From CADEER01 sp965216585 (GTDB lineage Bacteria > Desulfobacterota > Binatia > HRBIN30 > CADEER01), in the NCBI GenBank assembly GCA_965216585.1, contig CBDCGC010000003.1, positions 3,224,001 through 3,288,000 of the forward strand: DNA of 64,000 nt. The letters are read 5' to 3'. A program made the position numbers and the translations under genes. A model generated the notes under the pieces. The model had not been told where the DNA came from. It made no database searches and was given only the letters and a program-made list of their open reading frames with translations. This document shows, one piece after another, positions 1 through 6,959 of the stretch (position 1 is the stretch's first letter; every line of letters begins with the position of its first letter).

Positions 1-756
1 GTCGGAGCTGGCGCGCTGATCGCGCACGCCGCGCTCCACCTTTCCCTTGAATTCCGGTGCCCGCGGCGGGCACGCGTCGATGTGGAAGCGCATCGACTCG
101 GCGTAGCGCCTGTACGTCGGGTGAATCTCTCCCCAGGCGCCAGCACCGCGGATGATCGCTGTTTTCGGATTGTCGATCCGTACCACCGCCGGAACACCGC
201 CCAGACGGCGCAGCCCGCCGTTATGAACCGACAGCCAGCTGAGTTCGTCCTCACGTTCGGACCACACCACCGGATCGTAACGCGAATGCGATAGTTTCAA
301 ATGAAATGCATGCATCGGCCGCTCCCGGCCGCCGATCATCAGGCGCGGAAACTCCGCCCAGTCCGCTTGGGCTTGCGCCCCGGGCGGCGTCTCCACCCTG
401 CGCCGGGCGCGACGTTTCGGCGCCGGGTAGCGCCTCTTCATGAACCGCTGCACCGAGCGCACGCTGCCCGGGTAGTCGTGTTCGCGCTCGAGGTACTCGT
501 GCAGCAGCGTCACGTTCACGCCGTCGTCGCTGGCCGCGATCTCCTCCAGCCATCTCGCGATCGCCTCGGCGAACCCGTCCGCCAGGTAGCTCTGGCGGCT
601 GCGGCCGTCCACCGCCCCTTCGGCCTGTCGCCGCAGGTGGTAACGCACCGCTTTCTCGTCCACGCCCAGCTTGCGGGCTATCTCGCTCTTCGACACTCCT
701 CTACGCGCGAGCTCTTTGATCGTCATTCGTGCCTCCAGTCCGAGCTTCGCAGCCAT
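1..756 (-). CDS. istA: IS21-family transposase (IstA-like), 3' end cut by window edge
   Basis: This encodes the first 252 residues of an IS21-type DDE transposase, which cuts and joins the ends of its own element together with an IstB ATPase helper that would lie beyond the window edge. An N-terminal helix-turn-helix lies at about residues 10-45 (ELARRGVSKSEIARKLGV). The RNase H-fold core shows the first acid in QADWAEF, the second in RIDNPKTA and the third-acid region in PEFKGKVERGV, the usual IS21 spacing. The ATG start is supported by in-frame HTH homology beginning within 15 residues and by about 100 bp between it and the likely element end. The gene reads away from the Rhs fragment on its right. 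Family assignment is firm; whether the element is complete cannot be judged. Confidence 0.88.
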   Translation of the reverse strand, partial: MAAKLGLEARMTIKELARRGVSKSEIARKLGVDEKAVRYHLRRQAEGAVDGRSRQSYLADGFAEAIARWLEEIAASDDGVNVTLLHEYLEREHDYPGSVRSVQRFMKRRYPAPKRRARRRVETPPGAQAQADWAEFPRLMIGGRERPMHAFHLKLSHSRYDPVVWSEREDELSWLSVHNGGLRRLGGVPAVVRIDNPKTAIIRGAGAWGEIHPTYRRYAESMRFHIDACPPRAPEFKGKVERGVRDQRASSD

Positions 757-820
757 CCACCACCTCCACGGTGGCCAATCTTTCCACAGCTGCGTCCTTG
801 ATCAGGCTCGGAATACTGGA

Positions 821-856
821 TGTCGCCTTACGACGATCGTAGGGCGTCGCCCTACA
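821..856. repeat. Likely IS21 terminal repeats (right end)
   Basis: On the minus strand this stretch begins TGTAGGGCGACG and contains a second copy of the motif, CGTAAGGCGACA, about 25 bp inside. A terminal TG and repeated internal motifs are typical of IS21 ends. Immediately to the right the Rhs reading frame resumes, so position 856 is the best estimate of the element boundary. The other end lies outside the window. Confidence 0.5.
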
Positions 857-1237
857 ACGCAACTCATCACCGGTGAGGACGGATTCCCAGCCGAGCAGAT
901 CCGCTACTTCCCCTACGGCGAAGTGCGCGGCCGCTACGACATCTACGGCAACCCGATGGGAGCGCCGAACCCCGAAGAGGTCAAGCACGAGTTCACCGGC
1001 CACGAGACTGAGCTCAATTCCGGTCTCGTCTACGCCGGAGCCCGTTTCCTCGACCCGGTGACGGCGACGTTTCTGACCCAGGACCCGGCGGCGGAGTTCC
1101 TCAACCCGTATACCTATACAGCGTGGGATCCGGTGAACTTGACCGACCCGACCGGCGAGTTTCTGGTGTCTTCACTCGTCCCACTCATACTAAAGGCGGT
1201 TCTAGTTGGCTTTGTCTTTTCGTTTGCTCGCGCATAG
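857..1237 (+). pseudogene. Rhs/YD-repeat protein, C-terminal core and short tip (5' part lost)
   Basis: The frame reads as the conserved Rhs-associated core: RYFPYGEVR, then HEFTGHE, LVYAGARFLDP, FLTQDPA, and the closing NPYTYTAWDPVNLTDPTGE. In complete proteins this core ends a large YD-repeat shell that encloses a variable C-terminal toxin. Here only about 126 codons remain: the 5' part is replaced by the IS21 end. After the core only about 26 residues follow, a hydrophobic tail (VPLILKAVLVGFVF), so the tip is short and resembles no toxin I know. It is probably dead as an effector, but could serve as a donor cassette for recombination with another rhs gene. Confidence 0.8.
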
Positions 1238-1359
1238 GCCAATAGATCGTGCGAACTTGAGACTAGTCCGCGATGATCTGATAAGTGCCCTAAGCAATTT
1301 TGGGCCTGTAAGGCAGTAGAGTTTGTGCCATTGGTGCTGTTTAGACTGTAGATAATGGA

Positions 1360-1872
1360 GTGGCAATAGAGATACTGAATGAATGGACTCGATACGTGGT
1401 CAAGAAACTGCTGGCGGCGTGCCCACCAATTAGGCAAGAGTTAGATGAGTACCTCACCGACTGGCGCGCGACCCCCGGTTTCGAAGACGCATTGCATCAA
1501 CCCGGACCCTACACGATTGGTTCCGACGTCGTAGTTCCATTCATTCTCAGTAGTATGGGGACGGAATCTGGCGACAATAACATCTGTGCCTTGTTGTTTC
1601 TGATTGAAGAATTTGCATCCTCAGATTACGAAGAGAACAGAGGGCTAGCCTCAGATATGTTAGAGGCTTTAGTGGAGTCTAAGCCATTTGTGTTGCAGTA
1701 CGGTCAGCGATTGGGCGTGGCGTCACTAAGAGAGCTTGGGGAGTATTGGGTAAAGGCTGAACTTCGGCCCTACATCGGCCGGGATGGGATTGAGCGCCCG
1801 CCCCCACCGAATTGTGATGCTGGATTCGTGAATTGGTTGCGGTATGGATGGATGCTGCTTCGCCGTGGGTGA
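1360..1872 (+). CDS. Hypothetical protein, candidate Rhs-associated immunity protein
   Basis: A 170-residue acidic, soluble protein with no signal peptide or membrane segment. It starts with GTG; an upstream ATG is closed by a stop after four codons. I do not recognise the family with certainty. The central part (CALLFLIEEFASSDYEENRGLASDMLEALVE split across residues 80-110) is helical and resembles small immunity-type proteins. Position is the main clue: it directly follows the Rhs tip on the same strand, where cognate immunity genes usually lie, and its codons are more AT-rich than those of neighbouring chromosomal genes, as is common for such cargo. No ribosome-binding site is visible. The immunity role is inference. 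Confidence 0.5.
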   Translation: MAIEILNEWTRYVVKKLLAACPPIRQELDEYLTDWRATPGFEDALHQPGPYTIGSDVVVPFILSSMGTESGDNNICALLFLIEEFASSDYEENRGLASDMLEALVESKPFVLQYGQRLGVASLRELGEYWVKAELRPYIGRDGIERPPPPNCDAGFVNWLRYGWMLLRRG

Positions 1873-1917
1873 TTCTGCCTCTGCTATCAGGTAGGTACCT
1901 CCAGCGAGGGATATCCA

Positions 1918-1946
1918 CACGATTGCGTTAAAGAAACGCAATCGTG
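1918..1946. other. Perfect 12-bp hairpin downstream of the hypothetical gene
   Basis: Arms CACGATTGCGTT (1918-1929) and AACGCAATCGTG (1935-1946) are perfectly complementary with a 5-nt loop. No T-run follows on either strand, so a classical intrinsic terminator is not supported. It may be a protein-binding site or RNA-stability stem. It sits in the 1873-2220 gap, which otherwise holds only dispersed repeat copy 1. Confidence 0.5.
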
Positions 1947-2075
1947 GACAAGGTTGAACGGTACAACGTTTGCAATGGCAGCAGAGGGGGAGAAAGTCTC
2001 GAGGAGCTGTCGCGGGAGTACCGAGTAAACCTCTTTCCAACACACGAGAACGGGCAAGTTTGCAAGTTTCAGGTC

Positions 2076-2196
2076 GTGCAAAGGCGGGGTCGGACCAGTG
2101 CAACTCGTTGAGAACGTTTCTCTTTGAAACGATTTCTGGACGATTTTCGTCGTTGCGGGCACCATTTACATCCAGAATCGTTGCCGTAGGGGATCC
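2076..2196 (+). repeat. Dispersed repeat, copy 1 (left part only)
   Basis: From GTGCAAAGGCGGGGTCGG onward this is nearly identical to a stretch starting at 3409 and, from its middle, to one starting at 5737. It contains GTTGAGAACGTTTC and TTTTCGTCGTTGCGGGC. Copy 1 ends near GCCGTAGGGGATCC, whereas the other two copies run on for about 90 bp. No reading frame is conserved among the copies. Confidence 0.8.
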
Positions 2197-2220
2197 TTGG
2201 TTTGCGCCGACCTGGGCCAG

Positions 2221-2286
2221 CTATTCAGGTACAATCAGGTCGATATTTCGGTCGACTATCGGGTATAATCGGGTCTATAATCGGGT
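2221..2286 (+). promoter_or_regulatory. Direct-repeat operator and leaderless-type promoter of the Fic gene
   Basis: Five copies of a 10-bp motif precede the gene: CTATTCAGGT and ACAATCAGGT in tandem at 2221-2240, then ACTATCGGGT (2255), ATAATCGGGT (2265) and ATAATCGGGT (2277). The last ends one base before the ATG. Two overlap perfect TATAAT hexamers; the second (2276-2281) would place transcription start at or next to the A of ATG. There is no room for a ribosome-binding site. Binding by the Fic protein's own C-terminal winged helix is a plausible inference. Confidence 0.65.
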
Positions 2287-3336
2287 ATGCTGCGGATTGA
2301 GACGATTGAGATTACCCCAGAGCTACTTTCGCTTCTCTCGGAGATCGACGAGTTCAAAGGGGCGTGGCGCGCTTTAGGGCGGCTCGCACCAGACCGCCTG
2401 ACGGCGTTGCGGCGGGTGGCAACGATTGAGAGCATTGGCTCATCAACACGGATTGAGGGGAGCAGGCTCAACGACCGTGAGGTCGAGCAGCTGATGAATC
2501 GCCTGGAGGTTCGTCGTTTTGAGACGCGCGATGAGCAAGAGGTGGCTGGCTATGCAGAGGTTATGGAGACGGTCTTTCAGTCCTGGGCTGATATTCCACC
2601 TACGGAAAGACATATTCAGCAGCTTCACCGCGATCTTCTGCGACACAGCACCAAAGATGAGCGCCACCGTGGTGCCTATAAGACTCTGCGCAATGACGTC
2701 GTTGCCTTTGGTGCCGATGGTCGGGAGGTGGGGGTTCTGTTCGAGACGGCTACGCCGTTCGAAACTCCGGCGCGTATGGCCGAGCTGGTGACCTGGTTGC
2801 AAGAGGAGCGGGAGAGGGGCCACCTGCATCCGCTTTTGATGATCGGTGTCTTTGTTGTGGTCTTTCTCGAGATCCATCCTTTTCAGGATGGCAACGGGCG
2901 CCTGAGCCGTATCTTGACGACGTTGCTGTTGCTTCAGGCCGGTTACGCCTATGTGCCCTATTCCTCGCTCGAAAGCGTCATCGAGAACAGCAAGGAAAGC
3001 TACTATCTCGCTCTGCGCGAGACTCAAACCACGATCCGAACGGATAACCCGAATTGGCAGCCGTGGCTCCTGTTTTTCCTGCGAGCTTTGCGGCACCAAA
3101 AGCAGTCTCTAGACACCAAGATCGCACGTGAGCAACGCGCGCTGGCAGATCTTTCAGAGCTGGCAATCCAGATCCTTGACCACGCGCGCCAGCATGGTCG
3201 TGTGACCAACCGCGATATGGCTCGCGAGACAGGCGCTGGTCCGAATACAGTGAAGGCCACCTTGCGCCGCCTTGTCGAGAAAGGCTGGCTCGAGCGCCAC
3301 GGTGGCGGCCGATCCACCTGGTACAGTTTGCGGTAG
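2287..3336 (+). CDS. Fic-family protein (AMPylase-type) with C-terminal winged helix
   Basis: A 349-residue Fic protein, of the type that usually transfers AMP to target proteins. The catalytic loop HPFQDGNGR (residues 197-205) is complete, including the His and the second Arg region needed for transfer. Near the N-terminus, SSTRIEG (52-58) fits the class II inhibitory-helix pattern [S/T]xxxE[G/N], so activity is probably held off by its own N-terminal helix. The last 65 residues look like a winged helix-turn-helix (VTNRDMARETGAGPNTVKATLRRL), giving a likely DNA-binding, self-regulating protein. The gene is isolated, flanked on both sides by copies of the same dispersed repeat, which suggests it arrived as a small island. 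Target proteins are unknown. Confidence 0.92.
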   Translation: MLRIETIEITPELLSLLSEIDEFKGAWRALGRLAPDRLTALRRVATIESIGSSTRIEGSRLNDREVEQLMNRLEVRRFETRDEQEVAGYAEVMETVFQSWADIPPTERHIQQLHRDLLRHSTKDERHRGAYKTLRNDVVAFGADGREVGVLFETATPFETPARMAELVTWLQEERERGHLHPLLMIGVFVVVFLEIHPFQDGNGRLSRILTTLLLLQAGYAYVPYSSLESVIENSKESYYLALRETQTTIRTDNPNWQPWLLFFLRALRHQKQSLDTKIAREQRALADLSELAIQILDHARQHGRVTNRDMARETGAGPNTVKATLRRLVEKGWLERHGGGRSTWYSLR

Positions 3337-3408
3337 AGTTCAAAGCACGGAACCAGCATCGCAGTGGAGCGGCTCGCGAGCATCACTCGGTCCTACGGCA
3401 ACTTGTAG

Positions 3409-3618
3409 GTGCAAAAGCGGGGTCGGACCAGTGCAACTCGTTGAGAACGTTTCGCTTTGAAACGATTTCTGGACGATTTTCGTCGTTGCGGGCACCATTT
3501 ACATCCTGAATCGTTGCCGTAGGGGGTCCCCCTTTCTCTTGGGCGAAGAGATGTCGTCAGCTCGCAGATCTGCCGGTAGCGGCGCGGCCTTGCGGCAAAG
3601 GACTCTCCTTATGCGTGG
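3409..3618 (+). repeat. Dispersed repeat, copy 2 (longest)
   Basis: The left part (from GTGCAAAAGCGGGGTCGG) matches copy 1; the right part (GAAGAGATGTCGTCAGCTCG through GCGGCCTTGCGGCA to GCGTGG) matches copy 3. It therefore joins both halves and is the best guide to the full unit, about 210 bp. The remaining DNA in the 3337-3742 gap is the vapB remnant and 70 bp with nothing recognisable. Confidence 0.8.
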
Positions 3619-3759
3619 CAGATCGTCATTCGTGCGCTGCGCCGCGTGGTAGCGGAGCTCGTCGACTTCCCGCTCGTTCGCAGCGATCGTCCCGGCTCGG
3701 TTAGCATCACGACCTCTGACATCGAGGCTGTCGAACTCGGTGATGGAGCCGGTCGGTGA
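3619..3759 (+). pseudogene. VapB-like antitoxin remnant (C-terminal part)
   Basis: An open frame of 46 codons reads ALRRVVAELVDFPLVRSDRPGS and ends in a stop that overlaps the PIN gene. DFPvirSDRPGS-type endings are common in VapB antitoxins encoded directly before a PIN toxin. The frame has no start codon of its own: just where the N-terminal DNA-binding part should lie, dispersed repeat copy 2 begins. I infer a truncated antitoxin; the length is too short for certainty. Confidence 0.4.
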
Positions 3760-4190
3760 TCGCGATTCACTGTGCGACGTCAACGTTTTGGTTGCGTTGG
3801 TGCACGAAGGGCACGAGCACTTTTCTGTGGCGCAGCGCAGGCTGCGCGGAATTCATCGCCCGGCGTCAATTTGTGTTTGTCGCGTGACACAGCTCGGGTT
3901 GTTGCGTCGACTGACCTCGCCGCGGATCTTTGGCGAGGAAGCACTGGCAGCGAGTGACGCCTGGACGGTGCACGAGACGATGATGAGCGACCCCCGATTT
4001 TCGTATGTCGACAAACCACCGCGATTGCGATCCATTTTTCTGTGATGCGACTAGCGACCTGCAGCCCGGCGCGGCGATCGGCACGGATACCTTCCTCGCC
4101 GATTTCGCCCGCGCTGCCAACCTGAGTTTGGTGACGTTCGATCGCGGCTTTCGGCGCCTCTCGGGTGTAAGCGTTGTGACGCTCTCATAG
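3743..4190 (+). pseudogene. VapC-like PIN-domain toxin, frameshifted
   Basis: The first part reads as the start of a PIN ribonuclease (DVNVLVALVHEGHEHFSVA, with the first catalytic Asp) and continues to DPRFSYVDKPP. Then the frame must shift by one base near 4020-4030 for the rest: DLQPGAAIGTDTFLADFAR and LSLVTFDRGFRR, which carry the remaining acidic residues of the PIN site (TDTFLAD and TFDRGF). As sequenced no full toxin can be made. The overlap with the vapB remnant fits a former vapBC pair. A sequencing indel cannot be excluded, but the truncated partner supports real decay. Confidence 0.75.
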
Positions 4191-4400
4191 GAATTCTAGG
4201 TCGTACAGCCCACGAATGGGGCGCGGCGGGTGAGCGTAGCGATCCGCGAGAAACCGCGGACGTTCTGGTGGGCACTGACCGGCTCATGGCGAGCCGTGCC
4301 GGTTGATCGGTTGTCCCGGGCGCCGGAGCGTTCGGCTGCAGGTAGCCCTGATTGGAGAGCACCAAGGAAGGCAAGTTTGTTGGGTAATGACTTGCTAGGA

Positions 4401-4443
4401 CGGGTATTACCCAATAGAATTCAATTTCATTGGGTAATACCCG
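4401..4443 (+). promoter_or_regulatory. Perfect 15-bp palindrome at the nucleotidyltransferase start
   Basis: Arms CGGGTATTACCCAAT (4401-4415) and ATTGGGTAATACCCG (4429-4443) are perfectly inverted with a 13-bp spacer; each arm itself holds a GGGTA-N-TACCC palindrome. A third partial copy (TTGGGTAATGAC) lies about 20 bp upstream. The right arm overlaps the -10-like GGTAAT (4433-4438), 6 nt before the ATG at 4445. This looks like a repressor operator over a leaderless promoter. The 4191-4400 stretch upstream shows nothing else. Confidence 0.7.
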
Positions 4444-4444
4444 T

Positions 4445-5470
4445 ATGGACGACCTCATTCGATACCGGCGGCAGGAGCTGGCTTTCCGTACCCAGTACGC
4501 AGAGCTCAAAGAACGAGTCCTCGCCGTGGGTTCCCTGCTGCCCGGAACACCTGGAACGGTGACCCGGCGTACCGGGACGGGACACGCGTACTGGTACCGA
4601 GTCTACTATCCGGTCCCTGGCAAGCAGAGTGAGTCGCTGGTTTGCAAGGATGGTGACGAGGCGACGTTGGAGGCGATGCGCGAGCGGATTGCATTCGCCG
4701 GGTGGATATCGAAGCAGGTTGCGGCGTTGCGCAAGCTGGGGTTTCAGGTTTCCGACAAGTCCGTCGCGCGTGTCCTCGTCGAGCTCCACAATCGGGGCAT
4801 GTTCGACGCCGGGCTGACCCTCGTCGGCACGCTCGCCTACATGGCGTGGCTCAACGAGCTTGGCGCCGTCGCGGTGGCCGCGCGCACGCAGGACATCGAC
4901 CTCGCACGCAAGCAGCGACTGAAGCTGGCGGCGCCGCAGTCGTTCCTGTCGACGATGCAGGCAACCGAGCTGCCCTTCGTCAACGTACCGGGCATGGGCC
5001 CCGATGCTCCATCGACCTCGGTCAAGCTTCCCGGAGTAGAAGGGCTTCGCGTCGACCTGCTCGCTCCCGGAGAGCCCGTCGGCAAAGTGATCGGGCTGCC
5101 CGAAATCGAATGGTGCGCGCAAGCGATTCCTCACTACGACTATCTTCTCGATGCACCCGAGTCAGCCGCCATGCTGGCCGGTGGTCACTGCGTGCCGGTC
5201 CGCCTGCCGCAGGCGGCGCGCTTCGTATGGCACAAGCTACACGCGAGCAGTCGGCGCCGCGGGTTTCGCGAGAAGGCCGACAAAGATCTGCGACAAGCGT
5301 TCCTTCTCGCACACATCCTGGCAGATCAGGACCCGGACAGCCTGGTCGCCGCCTTCGCGAGCGCGGACGAGAAAATGAAAACCTCCGTTCGCCGAACGCT
5401 CACGGGGCACCGCGAAACCGACTTCGGCAGTCAGGCACTGAGCGACATCATCCGCCAGTGCGCCGGCTGA
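4445..5470 (+). CDS. GSU2403-type nucleotidyltransferase-fold protein
   Basis: A 341-residue cytoplasmic protein with a polymerase-beta-like nucleotidyltransferase core. LTLVGTLAYMAWL (about residues 124-136) gives the G-[ST] helix motif, and TQDIDLAR (148-155) the paired catalytic acids. This matches the GSU2403 / NTP_transf_8 family, whose substrate is not known to me. The N-terminal 90 residues are helical and charged, and the C-terminal part (HKLHASSRRRGFREKADKDLRQA) resembles helices that follow the core in AbiEii-like proteins. I chose the ATG at 4445 because an in-frame TTG 15 bp upstream lies inside the palindrome. No partner gene is adjacent. A toxin-like or RNA-modifying role is only inference. 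Confidence 0.8.
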   Translation: MDDLIRYRRQELAFRTQYAELKERVLAVGSLLPGTPGTVTRRTGTGHAYWYRVYYPVPGKQSESLVCKDGDEATLEAMRERIAFAGWISKQVAALRKLGFQVSDKSVARVLVELHNRGMFDAGLTLVGTLAYMAWLNELGAVAVAARTQDIDLARKQRLKLAAPQSFLSTMQATELPFVNVPGMGPDAPSTSVKLPGVEGLRVDLLAPGEPVGKVIGLPEIEWCAQAIPHYDYLLDAPESAAMLAGGHCVPVRLPQAARFVWHKLHASSRRRGFREKADKDLRQAFLLAHILADQDPDSLVAAFASADEKMKTSVRRTLTGHRETDFGSQALSDIIRQCAG

Positions 5471-5651
5471 ACACGTCAAAACGTGGCAGCCAACTCGGTC
5501 TCTGACGCCCGGCGGCAGCTCGGTAGAGCTTCGTCGCTTCCCTGCTTGCCCCACCCTCCGTTCGCCGCTACCAAAACCCAGTCGAGCCGACCGCGCCGAA
5601 TCCAGATTTGGAATCTCTCTTTGGAATCTGGAATTCGAGCGCGGGGGGCAG

Positions 5652-5736
5652 AAAAGGGGGACAGGCACCTATTATTGATATCAACTCTTCGGATTCATTG
5701 ATGAATTCGGCGATAATAGGTGCCTGTCCTCCTTTT
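5652..5736. repeat. Palindromic GGGACAGG element A
   Basis: 24-bp arms (AAAAGGGGGACAGGCACCTATTAT against its inverse at 5713-5736, split here at one mismatch) flank a 37-bp centre. GGGGACAGGCACC-type palindromes are widespread and are thought to be moved by IS200-like REP transposases; none is encoded here. The element abuts dispersed repeat copy 3. It is one of the contents of the 5471-5953 gap; 5471-5651 holds only a weak CCAGATT/AATCTGG stem and no gene. Confidence 0.7.
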
Positions 5737-5886
5737 TTCTGGACGATTTTCGTCGTTGCGGGCGCCATTTCGCATCCAAAATCGTTTCCGTATGGGGTCC
5801 TTCTTCTTAGGGGAAGAGATGTCGTCAGCTCGCAGATCTGCCGGTAGCGGCGCGGCCTTGCGGCACCGGACCCTCCTTGTGCGTGG
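5737..5886 (+). repeat. Dispersed repeat, copy 3 (right part)
   Basis: Starts TTCTGGACGATTTTCGTCG and runs to CCTTGTGCGTGG. It matches copy 2 from its middle to its right end, with scattered substitutions, so it is more diverged than copies 1 and 2 are from each other. Confidence 0.75.
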
Positions 5887-5910
5887 AGAATTCGAGAATT
5901 CGGGGACAGG

Positions 5911-5948
5911 ACTTGTCGAACCGGCTATCGAGCACGAACACGGCAGGG
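5911..5948 (+). mobile_element. 38-bp fragment of the IS transposase gene
   Basis: ACTTGTCGAACCGGCTATCG and the following 18 bases match bases 11818-11855, inside the 5' part of the intact IS transposase gene, with two differences. It follows a GGGGACAGG motif and ends 6 bp before the gpsA stop codon. It is too short to be functional and marks an old insertion or gene-conversion event. Confidence 0.6.
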
Positions 5949-5953
5949 TTCGC

Positions 5954-6955
5954 TCAGCCGGGCTCCTGTTCGGAGCCGGGCGCGCGACGTACGAGGCCGC
6001 GGTAGGCGTCGGTGGCGCTGCTGCCCTGGTGGACGACGCGGTAGACTTCTTCGGCGATCGGCATGTCGACGCCGTAGCGGCGGCTCAGCTCGATCACCGA
6101 CTTGCTCGAGTTGACGCCTTCGGCGACTTCTTTCATCTCGGCGATGATCTCGTCGATCTTGCGTCCTTTGCCGAGCTGCTCGCCGACGTGGCGGTTGCGG
6201 CTCTGCGGACTGGTGCAGGTGGCGACCAGGTCACCCATGCCGGCGAGGCCGGCGAAGGTTTCGGGCTGTCCGCCCATGGCGACGCCGAGGCGGGTGAGCT
6301 CGGCCAGGCCGCGGGTGACGACCGCGGCGAGGGTGTTCTGCCCAACGCCCATGCCGGCGCCCATGCCGGCGGCGATGGCGATGACGTTCTTCAGCGCCCC
6401 GCCGAGCTCGCAGCCGACGACGTCGCGATTGGTGTAGACGCGGAACAAACCACTGCGAAAGACCTGCTGCAGCTCGCTCGCAATGGTGTCGTCGCTCATG
6501 CCGATGACACTGGCGGCGGCAAAGCCGCTCATGATTTCCTTGGCCAGATTGGGGCCGCTCAGCACGCCCATCGGGTGCCCGGGCAGAGTCTGCTCGATGA
6601 CCTCGGTCATGCGCAGCAGGCTGCTCTGTTCGAGCCCTTTGGAGAGACTGAGCACGGGCACCCACGGGCGGATGTGCTTGCGCACTTCCGCGCAGCACTC
6701 GCGAAAGCCGTGTGAAGGTACGCCGACGATGACGACGTCGGCGTCGCGCACCGCCTGGTCGATGGCATCGGTGGCGCGCAGACTCTCCGGCAGGGCAAAG
6801 CCCGGCAGGTAGGTCTCGTTGGTATGCCGTTGGTTGATCTCCTCGGCGACCTCGGCGCGCCGCGCCCAGACGGTCGTCGGTGCGTTGCGGCTCGCCAGAC
6901 ACGCCACCGTCGTGCCCCAGGACCCAGCGCCGAGGAGACCAACCCGCAGCTTCAT
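5954..6955 (-). CDS. gpsA: Glycerol-3-phosphate dehydrogenase [NAD(P)+]
   Basis: Reduces dihydroxyacetone phosphate to sn-glycerol 3-phosphate, the backbone for phospholipids. The 333-residue protein begins with the dinucleotide-binding VGLLGAGSWGTT; VPSHGFRE, SLSKGLE, LSGPNLAKEI and the active-site KNVIAIAAGMGAG follow in order, then the GLAGMGDL and SRNR motifs of the C-terminal domain. Length is normal. The start is the ATG at 6955, because this codon precedes the Rossmann motif by only a few residues; upstream in-frame codons belong to the thiolase gene. The gap to that gene is 4 bp, so the two are probably co-transcribed. Confidence 0.95.
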   Translation of the reverse strand: MKLRVGLLGAGSWGTTVACLASRNAPTTVWARRAEVAEEINQRHTNETYLPGFALPESLRATDAIDQAVRDADVVIVGVPSHGFRECCAEVRKHIRPWVPVLSLSKGLEQSSLLRMTEVIEQTLPGHPMGVLSGPNLAKEIMSGFAAASVIGMSDDTIASELQQVFRSGLFRVYTNRDVVGCELGGALKNVIAIAAGMGAGMGVGQNTLAAVVTRGLAELTRLGVAMGGQPETFAGLAGMGDLVATCTSPQSRNRHVGEQLGKGRKIDEIIAEMKEVAEGVNSSKSVIELSRRYGVDMPIAEEVYRVVHQGSSATDAYRGLVRRAPGSEQEPG

Positions 6956-6959
6956 CGGT

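Noticed and set aside
1918..1946. Intrinsic terminator
   Set aside because: The stem is perfect but no T-run follows on either strand, so it is listed only as a hairpin.
4196..4400. Short minus- and plus-strand frames upstream of the nucleotidyltransferase
   Set aside because: They overlap each other and the operator, with no recognisable protein features.
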